Below are positions 1 to 9,269 of a stretch of DNA of 64,000 nucleotides, piece after piece; within the stretch, counting starts at the first letter, position 1, and each line of letters starts with the position of its first letter. Made by a program: the position numbers and the translations under genes. Origin of the DNA: Bacteroidia bacterium (GTDB taxonomy: Bacteria; Bacteroidota; Bacteroidia; CAILMK01; JBBDIG01). The stretch covers positions 94,906 to 158,905 of the forward strand of contig JBBDIG010000016.1 of NCBI GenBank assembly GCA_040880525.1, written 5' to 3'. The notes under the pieces are model-generated. The model was given only the letters and a program-made list of their open reading frames with translations. It was not told where the DNA came from and ran no database searches.

Positions 1-919
1 GTGTATTGTCGTGAACGGCCAATGTCCTTACAGGAGCGTTGAAACCGTTGCCAACTGCTTCCCACTTGGAACCTGTCCAGCGGGCCACGTATGCAGCAGG
101 TTCTCCGTCTGCCAGGGTGAATTCTCCCCCCACGTACAGCGTGTTGGTGTAGATTGTCATTGCACTGACGCGGCCATTTAGTCCATCGCCCAGTTTCATC
201 CAGTTGTTGCCATCAAATGCTGCAATATTATTCATCCCTTCCATTCCTTCCACTTTATCAAATTCGCCTGCCACATAAAGCATTTCCTTTCCACCTACCA
301 TCGTGGATAGAAATACTTCGATCTCTCCTTCCACCTTTGCACCTTCTGTTGTCCAGCTATATTGAGGTTGGTAAGCCGGTTGTATCCAGGCGAGTTCATC
401 CATAGTAAATCCTGACTGCTTCACCCAGTCGTTAAGTTCAGGAAAATGCATTTGGCGGAGGTAAGCATAGTTGTCTTCGCGGCTGACCATCTCCGCCAGT
501 TCGCGGTGGCCACTGCTGATAATGAGCTGGCCTACAGCGCAAGGCGTGCCATGAACATCAATAAAATAAGGAATGCGATGCTCGTGGAATGTGTTAACGG
601 GAAATTCCCCGCGATTCTGGTAGCGGTGCAAATCATCCAGTGATTCAGCGCGGTGGGCTGCAAAGGCGGGCGCGATAGCCGGAGTATGTGCCCTGAGATG
701 CTGCTCCACCAGGCGTAAATGTGTTTGGATGCGGGCAATATCATTCTCAAAGCTGACTTCTTCTGAGAGTGAATGAGGACTTACTTTCAGCCATTCTTTA
801 TTGACTTCGCAGAGGTGTGCATAAAGAGAGGCTTTTTTTTGAGGTTCCAACGCGTTGATGCTGCCGGCAACCAAAAGAAATACGGTGATAAAAATTGAAT
901 GCTGAATTAAAGTTTTCAT
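1..919 (-). CDS. Secreted repeat protein with propeller-like repeats, 3' end outside window
   Basis: An open frame runs without a stop from ATG at 919 to the window edge, giving about 306 residues of an incomplete protein. The first 22 or so residues look like a signal peptide (MKTLIQHS then a hydrophobic run ending ...AGSINA). A segment near residues 115-135 contains YFIDVHGTPCAVGQLI. From about residue 200 there are repeats of roughly 45-50 residues with the pattern LYVxGEF...W..lGdGlNGrV, as seen in propeller/kelch-like secreted proteins. A C-terminal T9SS tail would be expected but lies outside. The function is not recognised; an exported surface or extracellular protein is inferred. Confidence 0.75.
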   Translation of the reverse strand, partial: MKTLIQHSIFITVFLLVAGSINALEPQKKASLYAHLCEVNKEWLKVSPHSLSEEVSFENDIARIQTHLRLVEQHLRAHTPAIAPAFAAHRAESLDDLHRYQNRGEFPVNTFHEHRIPYFIDVHGTPCAVGQLIISSGHRELAEMVSREDNYAYLRQMHFPELNDWVKQSGFTMDELAWIQPAYQPQYSWTTEGAKVEGEIEVFLSTMVGGKEMLYVAGEFDKVEGMEGMNNIAAFDGNNWMKLGDGLNGRVSAMTIYTNTLYVGGEFTLADGEPAAYVARWTGSKWEAVGNGFNAPVRTLAVHDNT

Positions 920-1202
920 AATGTGATTATTTTTAAGTTAGCGGTACCGGGTTTTTCAAAATGACGACAGGAACCCAAAAGAAGTTGCCTGTAAATTCGT
1001 CCGGATACCGGTGTACATGATGACGATTTGAGAGTCAAAAGGTCTATTCTCAGTTCATATTTGAAATGAAATAAAATACAAGCGGGCGTTGCTGTTTATA
1101 AATGGCGGGCGGCTTATCAGGACAAACAAAAAGATTGACAGAAAAAATATTTTTAATATTGACATTTGCCGGGAGGCCGGAACACAATCTTAAAAGGCTT
1201 AA

Positions 1203-2225
1203 ATGGATTCGATAACGCAAATAGCTTTGGGAGCCGCAGTGGGAGAAGCCGCACTTGGAAGAAAGGTGGGAAACAAGGCGGTTTTATGGGGGGCGGTGGC
1301 AGGCACCATCCCTGATCTTGACGTGATTCCCGGCCAGTTTCTCTCTACCCTGCAGGAGTTGGAGTTCCATCGCGGAGCGAGCCATTCCATCGTTTTTTCG
1401 GTAATAATGGCTCCCATCCTCGGATACCTTGTTTACCGCCTTCATAAAAATAGCGGAGCTTCATGGCGCGGATGGACGCTGCTGTTTTTCCTGTCACTCA
1501 TAACCCATCCGGTGCTGGATTGCCTCACGACCTGGGGAACGCAGTTTTTCTGGCCGCTGGATTATCGAGTAGACCTTAAGTCCATTTCGGTGATTGATCC
1601 ACTCTACACCCTGCCATTGCTCATCACCACAATATGGCTGATGTTTAAGAGTCGCTCCGGCCGGGGGCGCAGGGTGCTTAATGTAATTGGTATCAGCCTC
1701 AGTTCCTTTTATTTAATTTTCACATTAGGAAATAAGGCAATGATCCACCAGATATTTGAAGAGGAACTGGAGCGGCAGAATATCAGCTATAACCGGTTTG
1801 ATACACGGCCAACTTTGTTTAATAATATTCTCTGGACCTCCAACGTGGAAGCCGATTCCGGTTATTACCTCGGTTATTATTCCTTTCTTGATCCTGATGA
1901 AAGCATACACTTCAGGTATATTCATAAAAATGAAGAACTGCTGGGGGAAGTGGAAAACGAGCCGAAAGTGAAACGCCTTCTGAAAATTACGCAGGACTGG
2001 TACACGCTGGAAAAAGAGGGTGAGCTGCTCCTGGTAAACGATCTGCGTTTTGGGCAAACTATGATCTGGCCGGATGAAAATGAGCGATTTGTCTTTACCT
2101 ATACCATCGAAAAGGATAATGGAGAAGTCATCATCGGCCAACGGGAAAATGACTTCAGTCAGGGAACCGAATTGCTGAGCCAGCTTTGGCACCGCCTCAA
2201 AGGCCATAAAAATCCACCCCGTTAA
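1203..2225 (+). CDS. Membrane-bound metal-dependent hydrolase, YdjM/DUF457 family
   Basis: The 340-residue protein begins MDSITQIALGAAVGEAALG, typical of the YdjM/YbcI family of integral membrane putative metal-dependent hydrolases. Candidate metal ligands are visible: PDLD at 37-40, HRGASHS at 56-62 and THPVLD at 101-106. Hydrophobic segments lie near 62-80, 91-103 and 120-180. The C-terminal 150 residues are soluble and less conserved. The substrate is unknown in this family. It sits 15 bp upstream of an M28 peptidase on the same strand, so the two may be cotranscribed. Confidence 0.85.
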   Translation: MDSITQIALGAAVGEAALGRKVGNKAVLWGAVAGTIPDLDVIPGQFLSTLQELEFHRGASHSIVFSVIMAPILGYLVYRLHKNSGASWRGWTLLFFLSLITHPVLDCLTTWGTQFFWPLDYRVDLKSISVIDPLYTLPLLITTIWLMFKSRSGRGRRVLNVIGISLSSFYLIFTLGNKAMIHQIFEEELERQNISYNRFDTRPTLFNNILWTSNVEADSGYYLGYYSFLDPDESIHFRYIHKNEELLGEVENEPKVKRLLKITQDWYTLEKEGELLLVNDLRFGQTMIWPDENERFVFTYTIEKDNGEVIIGQRENDFSQGTELLSQLWHRLKGHKNPPR

Positions 2226-2240
2226 TATTACAGTTATTAA

Positions 2241-3173
2241 ATGAGCAAAACAGATATTGAACAAATCGAGCTGTTGCTAAAGTATATAAAGCCTGAAGCA
2301 GTGAGGACGCATTTGCAGGCGATAGCCGGTGAACGCCACCGCATTTCAGCACCCGACCACCTGGAAAAAGTCAGGGAATACATCAAGCGGGATTTTATCC
2401 GGTGGCTTAGTAAAAGTGATTCCAATAAATTCTCAACAGCGGAAACTGCCGGAGAAAATTTATGGAGTCATATTGCCGGGGAGGCTCCGGAAGGCACTTG
2501 GCTCCTTACAGCCCATTACGATTCTGTAGCAGGTTCTCCGGGAGCTGATGACAATGCTTCAGCCGTGGCTGGAATGCTCTGTGCATTACGTGCGCTGAGC
2601 CATTTCCGGTACAGGGATAATATTGTTTTTGTAGCATTCGACCTTGAGGAGGCTTCCCTGGCGGGCAGCGAGGCTTTTGTGCAGCAGCTTAACGATTGGC
2701 CGCTCCAGCCTGTGAAAGGTGTGATAAACCTGGAGATGATAGGATATACCGCAGAGGAGGAGAATTCACAGTTTTTCCCGCCAGGGATGGAACAGCTTTT
2801 TCCGCAGCAGATAAGGGAGGTGGAGCAGCGGGGACGCAAGGGCGACTTCATCACCAATGTGGCCAATGCCGGTTCCCTTTCATTGATGTCGAAGTTTGAA
2901 GCTACGGCAAAGGAACTGTTGCCGGACCTGCCCGTGGTTTCCATTGCCGTTCCGGGAAATGGAGAGATGGCGCCCGTTCTCCGGAGGAGTGACCATGCTC
3001 CATTCTGGGATGCCGGCATCCCTGCTCTGATGCTGACGGATACCTCCGAATTCAGAAACCCGAATTACCATCTTTCCACGGATACGCTTTCTACCCTGAA
3101 TATTGACTTCATTACAGTTGTAACCAAAGCCGCCACCGCCACTATTGCCCGCCTTGCAGGTTTGCGCATTTAA
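2241..3173 (+). CDS. M28 family zinc peptidase
   Basis: The 310-residue protein is a peptidase of family M28 (aminopeptidase Y/S type), a di-zinc exopeptidase. Ligands and catalytic residues are visible in order: AHYDS with H92 and D94, GADDNASAVA with D103/D104, FDLEE with E136/E137, NLEMIGY near 163-169 (most relatives have Asp where this has Glu165), and the late SDHAPFWDAG and NYHLSTDT segments that supply the last His. There is no obvious signal peptide, so a cytoplasmic location is likely, unlike many secreted M28 enzymes. It follows the YdjM-like gene by 15 bp. Confidence 0.9.
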   Translation: MSKTDIEQIELLLKYIKPEAVRTHLQAIAGERHRISAPDHLEKVREYIKRDFIRWLSKSDSNKFSTAETAGENLWSHIAGEAPEGTWLLTAHYDSVAGSPGADDNASAVAGMLCALRALSHFRYRDNIVFVAFDLEEASLAGSEAFVQQLNDWPLQPVKGVINLEMIGYTAEEENSQFFPPGMEQLFPQQIREVEQRGRKGDFITNVANAGSLSLMSKFEATAKELLPDLPVVSIAVPGNGEMAPVLRRSDHAPFWDAGIPALMLTDTSEFRNPNYHLSTDTLSTLNIDFITVVTKAATATIARLAGLRI

Positions 3174-3258
3174 AGGAGGCGTAAAAACAGATGTATTACT
3201 TTGGTTGGAGACCAAAATTTATTTAGAATATTCCTTCATTTGTTCCTGAGGTTTCACG

Positions 3259-3795
3259 TTATAGCCTTTCCCACTCCTCCCGTTCAATGCGATAAATATA
3301 GACCGGCATTTCCTTGAAGGTTGTGCGGGCGCCTCTTTTCATGCCGTTCCTCACGGCTACAGCTTGTGAAGGAATATTATTAATATTAATAATTGAAATA
3401 AGAGAGTCAGCGATGTGATTATTAAATGCATAATTGCGAAGGGCTGAAGCTGCTTCTGTTGCATATCCGTTTCCCCATGCGCTGGGGATCAAGTGGTAGC
3501 CGATCTCAATTTCCGGGCGGCCATCTACCGTTTGCTCAAGGAGTCCGCACTGCCCGGCCATCTTCCCGGTTTCTTTATTCACCACGCCATAGAGGGCAAA
3601 GCCTGTTTGCCCATAGCGCAGTACTTGGCTGTCAATCCAGCGTTTGCAGGTGTCCTCACTCCCCAACTCCCAATTTGAAAAGCGCAGGGCTTCCGCAGAA
3701 TTGAAATATTCCATCCATATTTCAAAATCCCCTTTTTACAATTCCCGGAACCGAAGGCGGGGTGTTTCCAACCCACGTAATGAGATTCTCTTCAT
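3259..3795 (-). pseudogene. RimJ/RimL-type GNAT acetyltransferase interrupted by an in-frame TAA
   Basis: The natural start of this GNAT family gene is ATG at 3793-3795. It reads MKRISLRGLETPRLRFREL, the usual first strand of RimJ/RimL acetyltransferases, then meets TAA at 3736-3738 and continues in the same frame as KGDFEIWMEYFNSAEALRF. The rest has the acetyl-CoA loop region (GYHLIPSAWGNGYATEAA) and the final strands. A start at the internal ATG 3714 would give 151 residues lacking strand beta-1 and part of helix 1. Full length would be 178 codons counting the stop, the normal size. One base change in the TAA codon (from CAA, GAA, AAA or TTA) explains it. It may be a young pseudogene, a sequencing error or a readthrough case. 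Confidence 0.75.
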
Positions 3796-3840
3796 TTTAA
3801 AAGTTTGTTTTATTGAAAGTCAAGATAAAAATTCAAATAT

Positions 3841-4018
3841 ATTAGACACAAAGGCACAAAAACTCAAAGGGTCACGAGGTTTATTTTTAACTCATTTTTT
3901 TGAGGATTATTAGACACGAAGGCACAAAGTCTCGAAGGAGCACGAAGCCATTATTTAAACACATTTTTGCTGAGATAAATAGACACGAAGGCACAAAGGC
4001 ACGAAGAAGCACTATGTG
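3841..4018 (+). repeat. Tandem repeat locus 1: three units, period about 69 bp
   Basis: Three head-to-tail units start at 3841, 3909 and 3978. Each opens with TTAGACAC (or ATAGACAC) followed by a purine-rich block of CACnAAGG-like octamers, and ends in an AT-rich stretch of about 28 bp (pattern ATTTnAAC..ATTTTT). The spacing is 68 then 69 bp. The same unit recurs in reverse orientation at 53107-53271 and singly at 47190-47250. The locus lies between the GNAT pseudogene and rsmA, and its role is unknown. Confidence 0.85.
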
Positions 4019-4135
4019 GTTATTTGAACGAATCAGGGGTATTTTAACCTTGAATTCAAAGTTTATGAGCAGCCCTGGAAGGCTGAACCCGGAACTCGGA
4101 ATCTGGAACGGTATTAAACCTTAAATTTGAAGGTT

Positions 4136-4936
4136 ATGAACAATAGCGGTATCAAAGCAAAAAAGCATCTGGGCCAGCACTTCTTAAAAGATCAGGAGGC
4201 AGTGGAGCGAATAAGCCAAAGTCTCCTGCTGGCCGGCAAGAGTTACGAGAAGGTGCTCGAAATAGGTCCGGGGCTGGGTGTACTTACCAAATCTCTTTTG
4301 CAGCGTTTCGGAGAGCAATTATATGTGGTGGAGATTGATGCTGATATGGTGCAGTACTTAAAGAAAAATTTCCCTGCACTCAATGGTCGCCTGCTGCACC
4401 AGGATTTCCTGAATGCCGATCTGAGGGCGCTTTTCGGACAGGAGCAATTCGGAGTTACCGGCAATTTCCCTTACAATATTTCCAGCCAGATTCTCTTTCG
4501 CGTGTTGCATTACCGCGATCAGATCCCGGAGTTGACAGGGATGTTTCAGCGTGAGGTGGCAAAGCGGGTGGCGAGCGGACCCGGAACGCGGGACTACGGC
4601 ATTCTCAGTGTGCTTGTTCAGGCATTTTACGAAACTAGCTATCTCTTCACGCTGGATGAAAACGCTTTTTCTCCTTCGCCAAAAGTGAAGTCGGGAGTAC
4701 TGCGGATGGAACGAAAGGCAACGGGGCCGCTGGATTGCGATGAGAACTTCTTTTTTCGCGTGGTAAAAACGGCCTTTAACCAGCGAAGAAAAACGTTGAG
4801 AAATGCATTGAAGATTTTTGGCGAAAAGCTGGACTACATTGAAACTGCGGTGTTGCTAAGGCGCGCTGAGCAGTTGGAGGTGGAGGATTTTATTGATCTT
4901 ACAAAACGATTGCAGGACACGCCACCTTCCGGATAA
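4136..4936 (+). CDS. rsmA: 16S rRNA dimethyladenosine transferase RsmA (KsgA)
   Basis: The enzyme dimethylates the two adjacent adenines (A1518/A1519, E. coli numbering) in the 3' terminal hairpin of 16S rRNA during small-subunit maturation, using SAM. The start at ATG 4136 (MNNSGIKAKKHLGQHFL) matches the conserved family N-terminus; an in-frame TTG lies nine bases earlier. Motifs seen: GQHFLKDQ, the SAM-binding VLEIGPGLGVLT, acidic VVEIDADM and catalytic NFPYNISSQIL (the N-[LF]-P-Y motif). The length of 266 residues is normal. It stands alone between the repeat locus and mgtE. Confidence 0.95.
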   Translation: MNNSGIKAKKHLGQHFLKDQEAVERISQSLLLAGKSYEKVLEIGPGLGVLTKSLLQRFGEQLYVVEIDADMVQYLKKNFPALNGRLLHQDFLNADLRALFGQEQFGVTGNFPYNISSQILFRVLHYRDQIPELTGMFQREVAKRVASGPGTRDYGILSVLVQAFYETSYLFTLDENAFSPSPKVKSGVLRMERKATGPLDCDENFFFRVVKTAFNQRRKTLRNALKIFGEKLDYIETAVLLRRAEQLEVEDFIDLTKRLQDTPPSG

Positions 4937-5074
4937 TACGGAGCCGCAATTTCCATTTACATCAATTATCCCATACACCGTATAAAAGCCGCAGAGGATT
5001 TTGAACCTTTGCCGGAGCCAACTGATCTTCTCCGCGTCCTTCTGGCGATGTAGGGAGGATAAACCTGAAAGAAT

Positions 5075-6436
5075 ATGTATTCGGAATTCACTAATGAACT
5101 GTATAGCGATATAGAGGCAGCGCTCCGGGAGCGTGACGAGGCGCTGCTGCGCGAGTACCTGCGAAACCTGCATCCGGCTGATATTGCTGAACTGATGAAG
5201 GAGCAGGAGATGGAGGATGCGAAATACATCTTTTCACTCATCACTCCTGAAAAGGCGGGCGATGTGCTGGCTGAACTCGAAGATGACATGCGTCAGAAAT
5301 TTCTGTCGTCTCTGCAGCCGCGCGAGATCGTGGACCGCTTTATAGGCGAGATGGAGACAGATGATGCGGCAGACGTGATCAATGAGTTGCCTCCTAAAGT
5401 GCGGGAGGAGGTGATCCGCCAGTTGTCTCGTGACAAAGTAGTTTCAGAGGATCTGGTTTCGCTGCTGGATTACCCTGAGGATAGTGCCGGTGGCCTCATG
5501 GCAAGGGAACTTGTGAAGGTGAACATCAACAGCGATGTAACCCAATGCATCGAATCCATACGCGAGCAGGGAAGTGATCTGGAAATGATCTATGCCGTTT
5601 ACGTGGTGGATGATAACGGAGTGCTGAAAGGAATGATCCCCCTGCATAAACTCATCGTTTCTCCATCCACAGCTAAAATTGAAGACATTTATTTTAAGGA
5701 GATCATCTGCGTTTTGGCTAATGAGCCTGCTGATGAAGTTGCCCGGATGATGGACAAATACGACCTTCCCGCTGTGCCGGTGGTGAACGATCATCAGGAA
5801 CTGGTGGGGCGCATTACCATTGATGATGTGGTGGACTTTATCCGCGAAGAAGCTGAGGAGGACATGCAGTTAATGAGTGGTATTTCTGAAGATGTGGAAT
5901 ATTCTGACCGCATTTTCAAGATCAGCCGTGCTCGGCTTCCCTGGCTTTTGCTCGGCCTGCTGGGGGGCATTGCAAGTTCCAAGGTCATTGCCAACTATGA
6001 ATACGAACTGGAGATTTATCCTGAGATGGCCATTTTTATCCCGCTGATTGCTGCGATGGGGGGGAATGCAGGAGTGCAGTCTTCTGCGATTGTGGTACAG
6101 AGTCTTGCCTCCAAAACGATGGGCCAGGGCGGGTTGGCTTCCAAAATATTCAAGGAGGTGGCGGTGGCGATGCTCAACGGCCTGTGTTGTGCCGTGCTGC
6201 TTCTGGGCTACGGTTTTATTTCAGGAGAGGCCCTGCCGCTGGCTTATACCATTAGCATTTCGCTGTTGTCAGTCATTCTTATTGCCTCCCTCTTGGGCCT
6301 GTTGATTCCCCTGATGCTCAATTCTCTGAAGGTGGATCCGGCCCTAGCCACCGGCCCGTTTATTACCACATCAAATGACCTCATTGGCCTGTTCGTCTAC
6401 TTTATGCTCGGAAGGCTGATGTACGGCATGTTTTAA
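5075..6436 (+). CDS. mgtE: Magnesium transporter MgtE
   Basis: The 453-residue protein is a dimeric inner-membrane Mg2+ channel. In order: an N-terminal helical MgtE_N domain (about 1-130, with LHPADIAELM), a CBS pair (about 130-260, with DSAGGLMA and RITIDDVVDFI) that senses cytosolic Mg2+, and a five-helix membrane domain from about 285 with the family signature AMGGNAGVQSSAIVVQSLA near the pore. The length is typical. No Mg2+ riboswitch was recognised upstream, so control is probably through the CBS domains. Confidence 0.95.
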   Translation: MYSEFTNELYSDIEAALRERDEALLREYLRNLHPADIAELMKEQEMEDAKYIFSLITPEKAGDVLAELEDDMRQKFLSSLQPREIVDRFIGEMETDDAADVINELPPKVREEVIRQLSRDKVVSEDLVSLLDYPEDSAGGLMARELVKVNINSDVTQCIESIREQGSDLEMIYAVYVVDDNGVLKGMIPLHKLIVSPSTAKIEDIYFKEIICVLANEPADEVARMMDKYDLPAVPVVNDHQELVGRITIDDVVDFIREEAEEDMQLMSGISEDVEYSDRIFKISRARLPWLLLGLLGGIASSKVIANYEYELEIYPEMAIFIPLIAAMGGNAGVQSSAIVVQSLASKTMGQGGLASKIFKEVAVAMLNGLCCAVLLLGYGFISGEALPLAYTISISLLSVILIASLLGLLIPLMLNSLKVDPALATGPFITTSNDLIGLFVYFMLGRLMYGMF

Positions 6437-6505
6437 AAATAATATGCCTGATGATAAAAAAAATGCAAGGAGTTGTAAAATGTTAGTCATTAGAAATTCT
6501 GAATA

Positions 6506-7495
6506 ATGTCGCAAGAACAAGTATTGGTATGTGATGAAGTTCCTGAATTTTTTCTGTCAGCGCTAAGGGAGATGAACTTCGCTGTGGATTATCAGCCGGG
6601 TATTTCTTATGAATCGGTGCTCAAGGAAATAGGCCGCTTTAATGGGGTAATGATCCGCAGCAGTTTGCTTATTGATGCTGCGGTAATAGAAAATGCCGAA
6701 AAGCTGAAATTCATTTTGCGGCCTGGCTCAGGGCTGGACAATATTGATGTAGAGGCTGCAACACATTCCGGCATCACGATCATTAATTCACCTGAGGGAA
6801 ACAGGAATGCAGTAGCAGAGCACACTGCGGGCTTGCTGCTTTCGCTGCTGAACAACATCAGCCAGGCAAGCAGGGAGGTGAGGCAAATGAAGTGGCAGCG
6901 CGAAGAAAACCGGGGCTGGGAGCTGGCTGGCAAAGTAGTGGGCCTGGTGGGCTACGGAAATACTGGCTCTTCCTTTGGCCAAAAGCTTATGGGGTTTGAT
7001 GTAGAGGTAATAGCTTATGACAAATACAAAAGCGGCTTTTCTGACAGCGTGGCCCATCAGGTAGATCTGGAGGATATTTTTGAACGGGCGGATGTGCTGA
7101 GCCTTCACATACCGCTGAACCGCGAAACTTATCACTTCATTAATGCGGAGTTTATTGCTAAATTTAAAAAGCCCTTTTATTTGTTGAATACCTCACGGGG
7201 CAAGAACGTGAATACCAAAGACCTCCTGGACGCAGTAGAGCAGGGAAAGGTGTTGGGAGCCGCGCTTGATGTGCTGGAGAATGAAGATTTGGAAAGCTAT
7301 TCGCAAGAGGAGAAGGCGCTCCTGCAAAGGGTGATCAATAACGGAAAGATCCTGATCACGCCCCACATTGCCGGATGGACTTTCGAATCGAAACAAAAAA
7401 TATTTTCCACGCTTATTGACAAATTAAAAATTCATTTGGCGAACCCGGAGGAGGTGAAGGAAATAATGATGAATCCTGGAGAAGATGATGCTTAA
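6506..7495 (+). CDS. D-isomer-specific 2-hydroxyacid dehydrogenase
   Basis: The 329-residue NAD-dependent dehydrogenase belongs to the D-3-phosphoglycerate dehydrogenase-like family. The substrate domain is split around the Rossmann NAD domain, whose motif VGLVGYGNTGSSFG is seen near 147-160. Catalytic residues: Arg in NTSRGKNVN, a Glu in the following acidic segment, and His in LITPHIAGWT. There is no C-terminal ACT domain, so this is a short form and the substrate cannot be assigned; some Bacteroidota use such forms for serine synthesis. No serC or serB is nearby. The start ATG 6506 follows an AT-rich spacer. Confidence 0.85.
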   Translation: MSQEQVLVCDEVPEFFLSALREMNFAVDYQPGISYESVLKEIGRFNGVMIRSSLLIDAAVIENAEKLKFILRPGSGLDNIDVEAATHSGITIINSPEGNRNAVAEHTAGLLLSLLNNISQASREVRQMKWQREENRGWELAGKVVGLVGYGNTGSSFGQKLMGFDVEVIAYDKYKSGFSDSVAHQVDLEDIFERADVLSLHIPLNRETYHFINAEFIAKFKKPFYLLNTSRGKNVNTKDLLDAVEQGKVLGAALDVLENEDLESYSQEEKALLQRVINNGKILITPHIAGWTFESKQKIFSTLIDKLKIHLANPEEVKEIMMNPGEDDA

Positions 7496-7676
7496 CCTCC
7501 AAGGTACCCGGATTATAGGCTTTGTTTTCTTATGATAAATATTGAAAAGCATGTTTAAAACAACCTTAATTAAAAGCCTGGGTTGGATATGAATTCAGAA
7601 CCGGTATTTTTATTTGAATGAAAGACTTTTTAAACCGGTACTGTATAAAGTATTTTTGAAGTCAAATTTTTTTGAA

Positions 7677-8366
7677 ATGAAGGAAGAAGAAAAGAGTGCG
7701 ACAAATGGTGATAATCATGATCTGACGCAGGAATTGGTGGACTTTGACGGTCATCAATCTACTTCTGTTGATACGCCTTTGCGTGAAGGTGCATTTGAAC
7801 TGGATGATGAAGAAAAGATGCTTTATATAGAAAAGCATTTTCGCGAGATCATGCTGCTGCTGGGCCTTGACCTCACAGATGACAGCCTGAAACATACGCC
7901 TAAGCGGGTGGCAAAAATGTACGTGCAGGAAATTTTTTCCGGCCTTAGCCCGGAAAACCGCCCCAGGATCACGCTGTTTGACAATAGCTTTAAATATGGA
8001 CAAATGCTGGTGGAAAAGGATATTACCTTTTATTCCACATGCGAGCATCATTTTCTGCCTATTCGCGGCCATGCTCACGTAGCATATATCTCCACAGGAA
8101 AGGTGATCGGCCTCAGCAAAATTCACAGGATCGTGCATTATTTCGCTAAGCGGCCACAGGTGCAGGAACGGCTTACCCGCCAGATTGCCTGCGCCATGAA
8201 GAAAGAGCTGGATACCGAAGATGTAGCCGTTTTGCTCCAGGGACATCACATGTGTGTTTCAGCGCGCGGCATCAGGGATGAAGACAGCTTTACCGTAACC
8301 TCGGAATATTGCGGAAAATTTAAGGAGCGTGATGTAAAAAATGAATTTTTAACATATTTAAAATAA
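7677..8366 (+). CDS. folE: GTP cyclohydrolase I
   Basis: FolE converts GTP to 7,8-dihydroneopterin triphosphate, the first step to tetrahydrofolate. The start was placed at ATG 7677 (MKEEEKSATN), since the frame upstream reads an implausible extension from TTG 7614. In the resulting 229-residue protein the zinc ligands are C122 and H125 in TCEHHFLP and C193 in HHMCVSARG. The conserved KIHRIVHYFAKRPQVQERLT block is present, as is RDEDSFTVTSEY. An acidic N-terminal extension of about 40 residues precedes the fold, as in many Bacteroidota FolE proteins. It converges on the next gene with a 20-bp gap. Confidence 0.95.
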   Translation: MKEEEKSATNGDNHDLTQELVDFDGHQSTSVDTPLREGAFELDDEEKMLYIEKHFREIMLLLGLDLTDDSLKHTPKRVAKMYVQEIFSGLSPENRPRITLFDNSFKYGQMLVEKDITFYSTCEHHFLPIRGHAHVAYISTGKVIGLSKIHRIVHYFAKRPQVQERLTRQIACAMKKELDTEDVAVLLQGHHMCVSARGIRDEDSFTVTSEYCGKFKERDVKNEFLTYLK

Positions 8367-8385
8367 GGCTCCGGGCTGCAAGATG

Positions 8386-8934
8386 TTATGGTTCGTCCGG
8401 AATTTCTTCTTCTGACTTATCTGTTTCTACGCCTTGCTTCTTTAGTTTTCTGATTTTCTCTTCTTCCAGCGCCTTATATCCTGAGTAAAAATTTATGCCC
8501 ATCTGGTATCCCAGGTCACGGTGATCGCCATAGTAGCGGATGAAGGCGGTGAGAAATGCCGCAGTCATATAATCATCCAGTTGTGTAGCGATCTTTTCCA
8601 ATAATTCGGCAAGTTCAGCATTGTAAGAGTAGTTGTTGTCATTACCGGGAATTGGAATGGCAAGGAAATAAGTGCGACCGCTAACTCCTGAGAAGGCTTT
8701 TACAATAATTCCTACCAACCCCTGATCAGGGTTCCTGTACACCTCCGTAAAATGAAAGCGATAATTTGTCACTTTGTAATCCCCCATCTCAATTACCCGG
8801 TTGTCACCTTTAAAAATGGAATCTGCATATAATTCATAAATATCCTCACTTTCCGAAGTATCAGTGCCGGGCGTCTGGGCATTTATAAATAAGCTGCAAA
8901 CCAGGAACAGGGAGAGTAACAGGAATTGTCGCAT
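8386..8934 (-). CDS. Secreted protein of unknown function
   Basis: The start at ATG 8934 gives a clean signal peptide (MRQFLLLSLFLVCSLFINA then QTPG); the 13 residues before it in the open frame would mask it. The mature part of about 160 residues has a mixed region with YKVTNYRFHFTEVYRNP and a basic/acidic C-terminal tail (EEEKIRKLKKQG...SEEEIPDEP). No family was recognised. It is probably periplasmic, and converges with folE. Confidence 0.7.
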   Translation of the reverse strand: MRQFLLLSLFLVCSLFINAQTPGTDTSESEDIYELYADSIFKGDNRVIEMGDYKVTNYRFHFTEVYRNPDQGLVGIIVKAFSGVSGRTYFLAIPIPGNDNNYSYNAELAELLEKIATQLDDYMTAAFLTAFIRYYGDHRDLGYQMGINFYSGYKALEEEKIRKLKKQGVETDKSEEEIPDEP

Positions 8935-9269
8935 AAATAAGTTTTGTAATGATAACGCGTGTTTGTTTATCAAGGTTGCAGGAAACTAAAAACCCGCTGC
9001 CTCTATTCCTTGCTTTTGGGCTGTCTTCTATTCGATCAGCAGGCGGCAAAGCTCCACTCAACTTTTTAATGATTTTATATAAATTATAAAAAAGGAATAT
9101 AAATTTAGAACATTAGGTAAGTTTTAAAAAACAAAACCCGCTATGTTGGCAATTAAAAAGCTAATTATAAAATGAGCTCTTTCAACACTTTTTGTTCAGG
9201 TCAATGACTCCAATTCCAAACTGTATCATTTTATCAAAGTAATAGTCCTGTATTATATATCGAAAGAAG
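8935..9269. other. Intergenic region, 335 bp
   Basis: AT-rich sequence between the secreted protein and the large T9SS protein, both on the minus strand. No convincing open frame, hairpin or repeat was seen. It should hold the promoter of the 8386-8934 gene and the 3' region of the 9270-12641 gene. Confidence 0.5.

Noticed and set aside
3736..3738. Alternative genetic code with TAA as sense
   Set aside because: TAA ends many intact genes in the window, such as rsmA, folE and def, so only a local event is plausible.
4937..5074. Mg2+ (M-box) riboswitch upstream of mgtE
   Set aside because: The leader is only 138 bp and shows no M-box core or terminator-like switch.
8861..9061. 66-codon minus-strand frame
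   Set aside because: It overlaps the signal peptide region of the secreted protein in another frame and shows no protein-like pattern.
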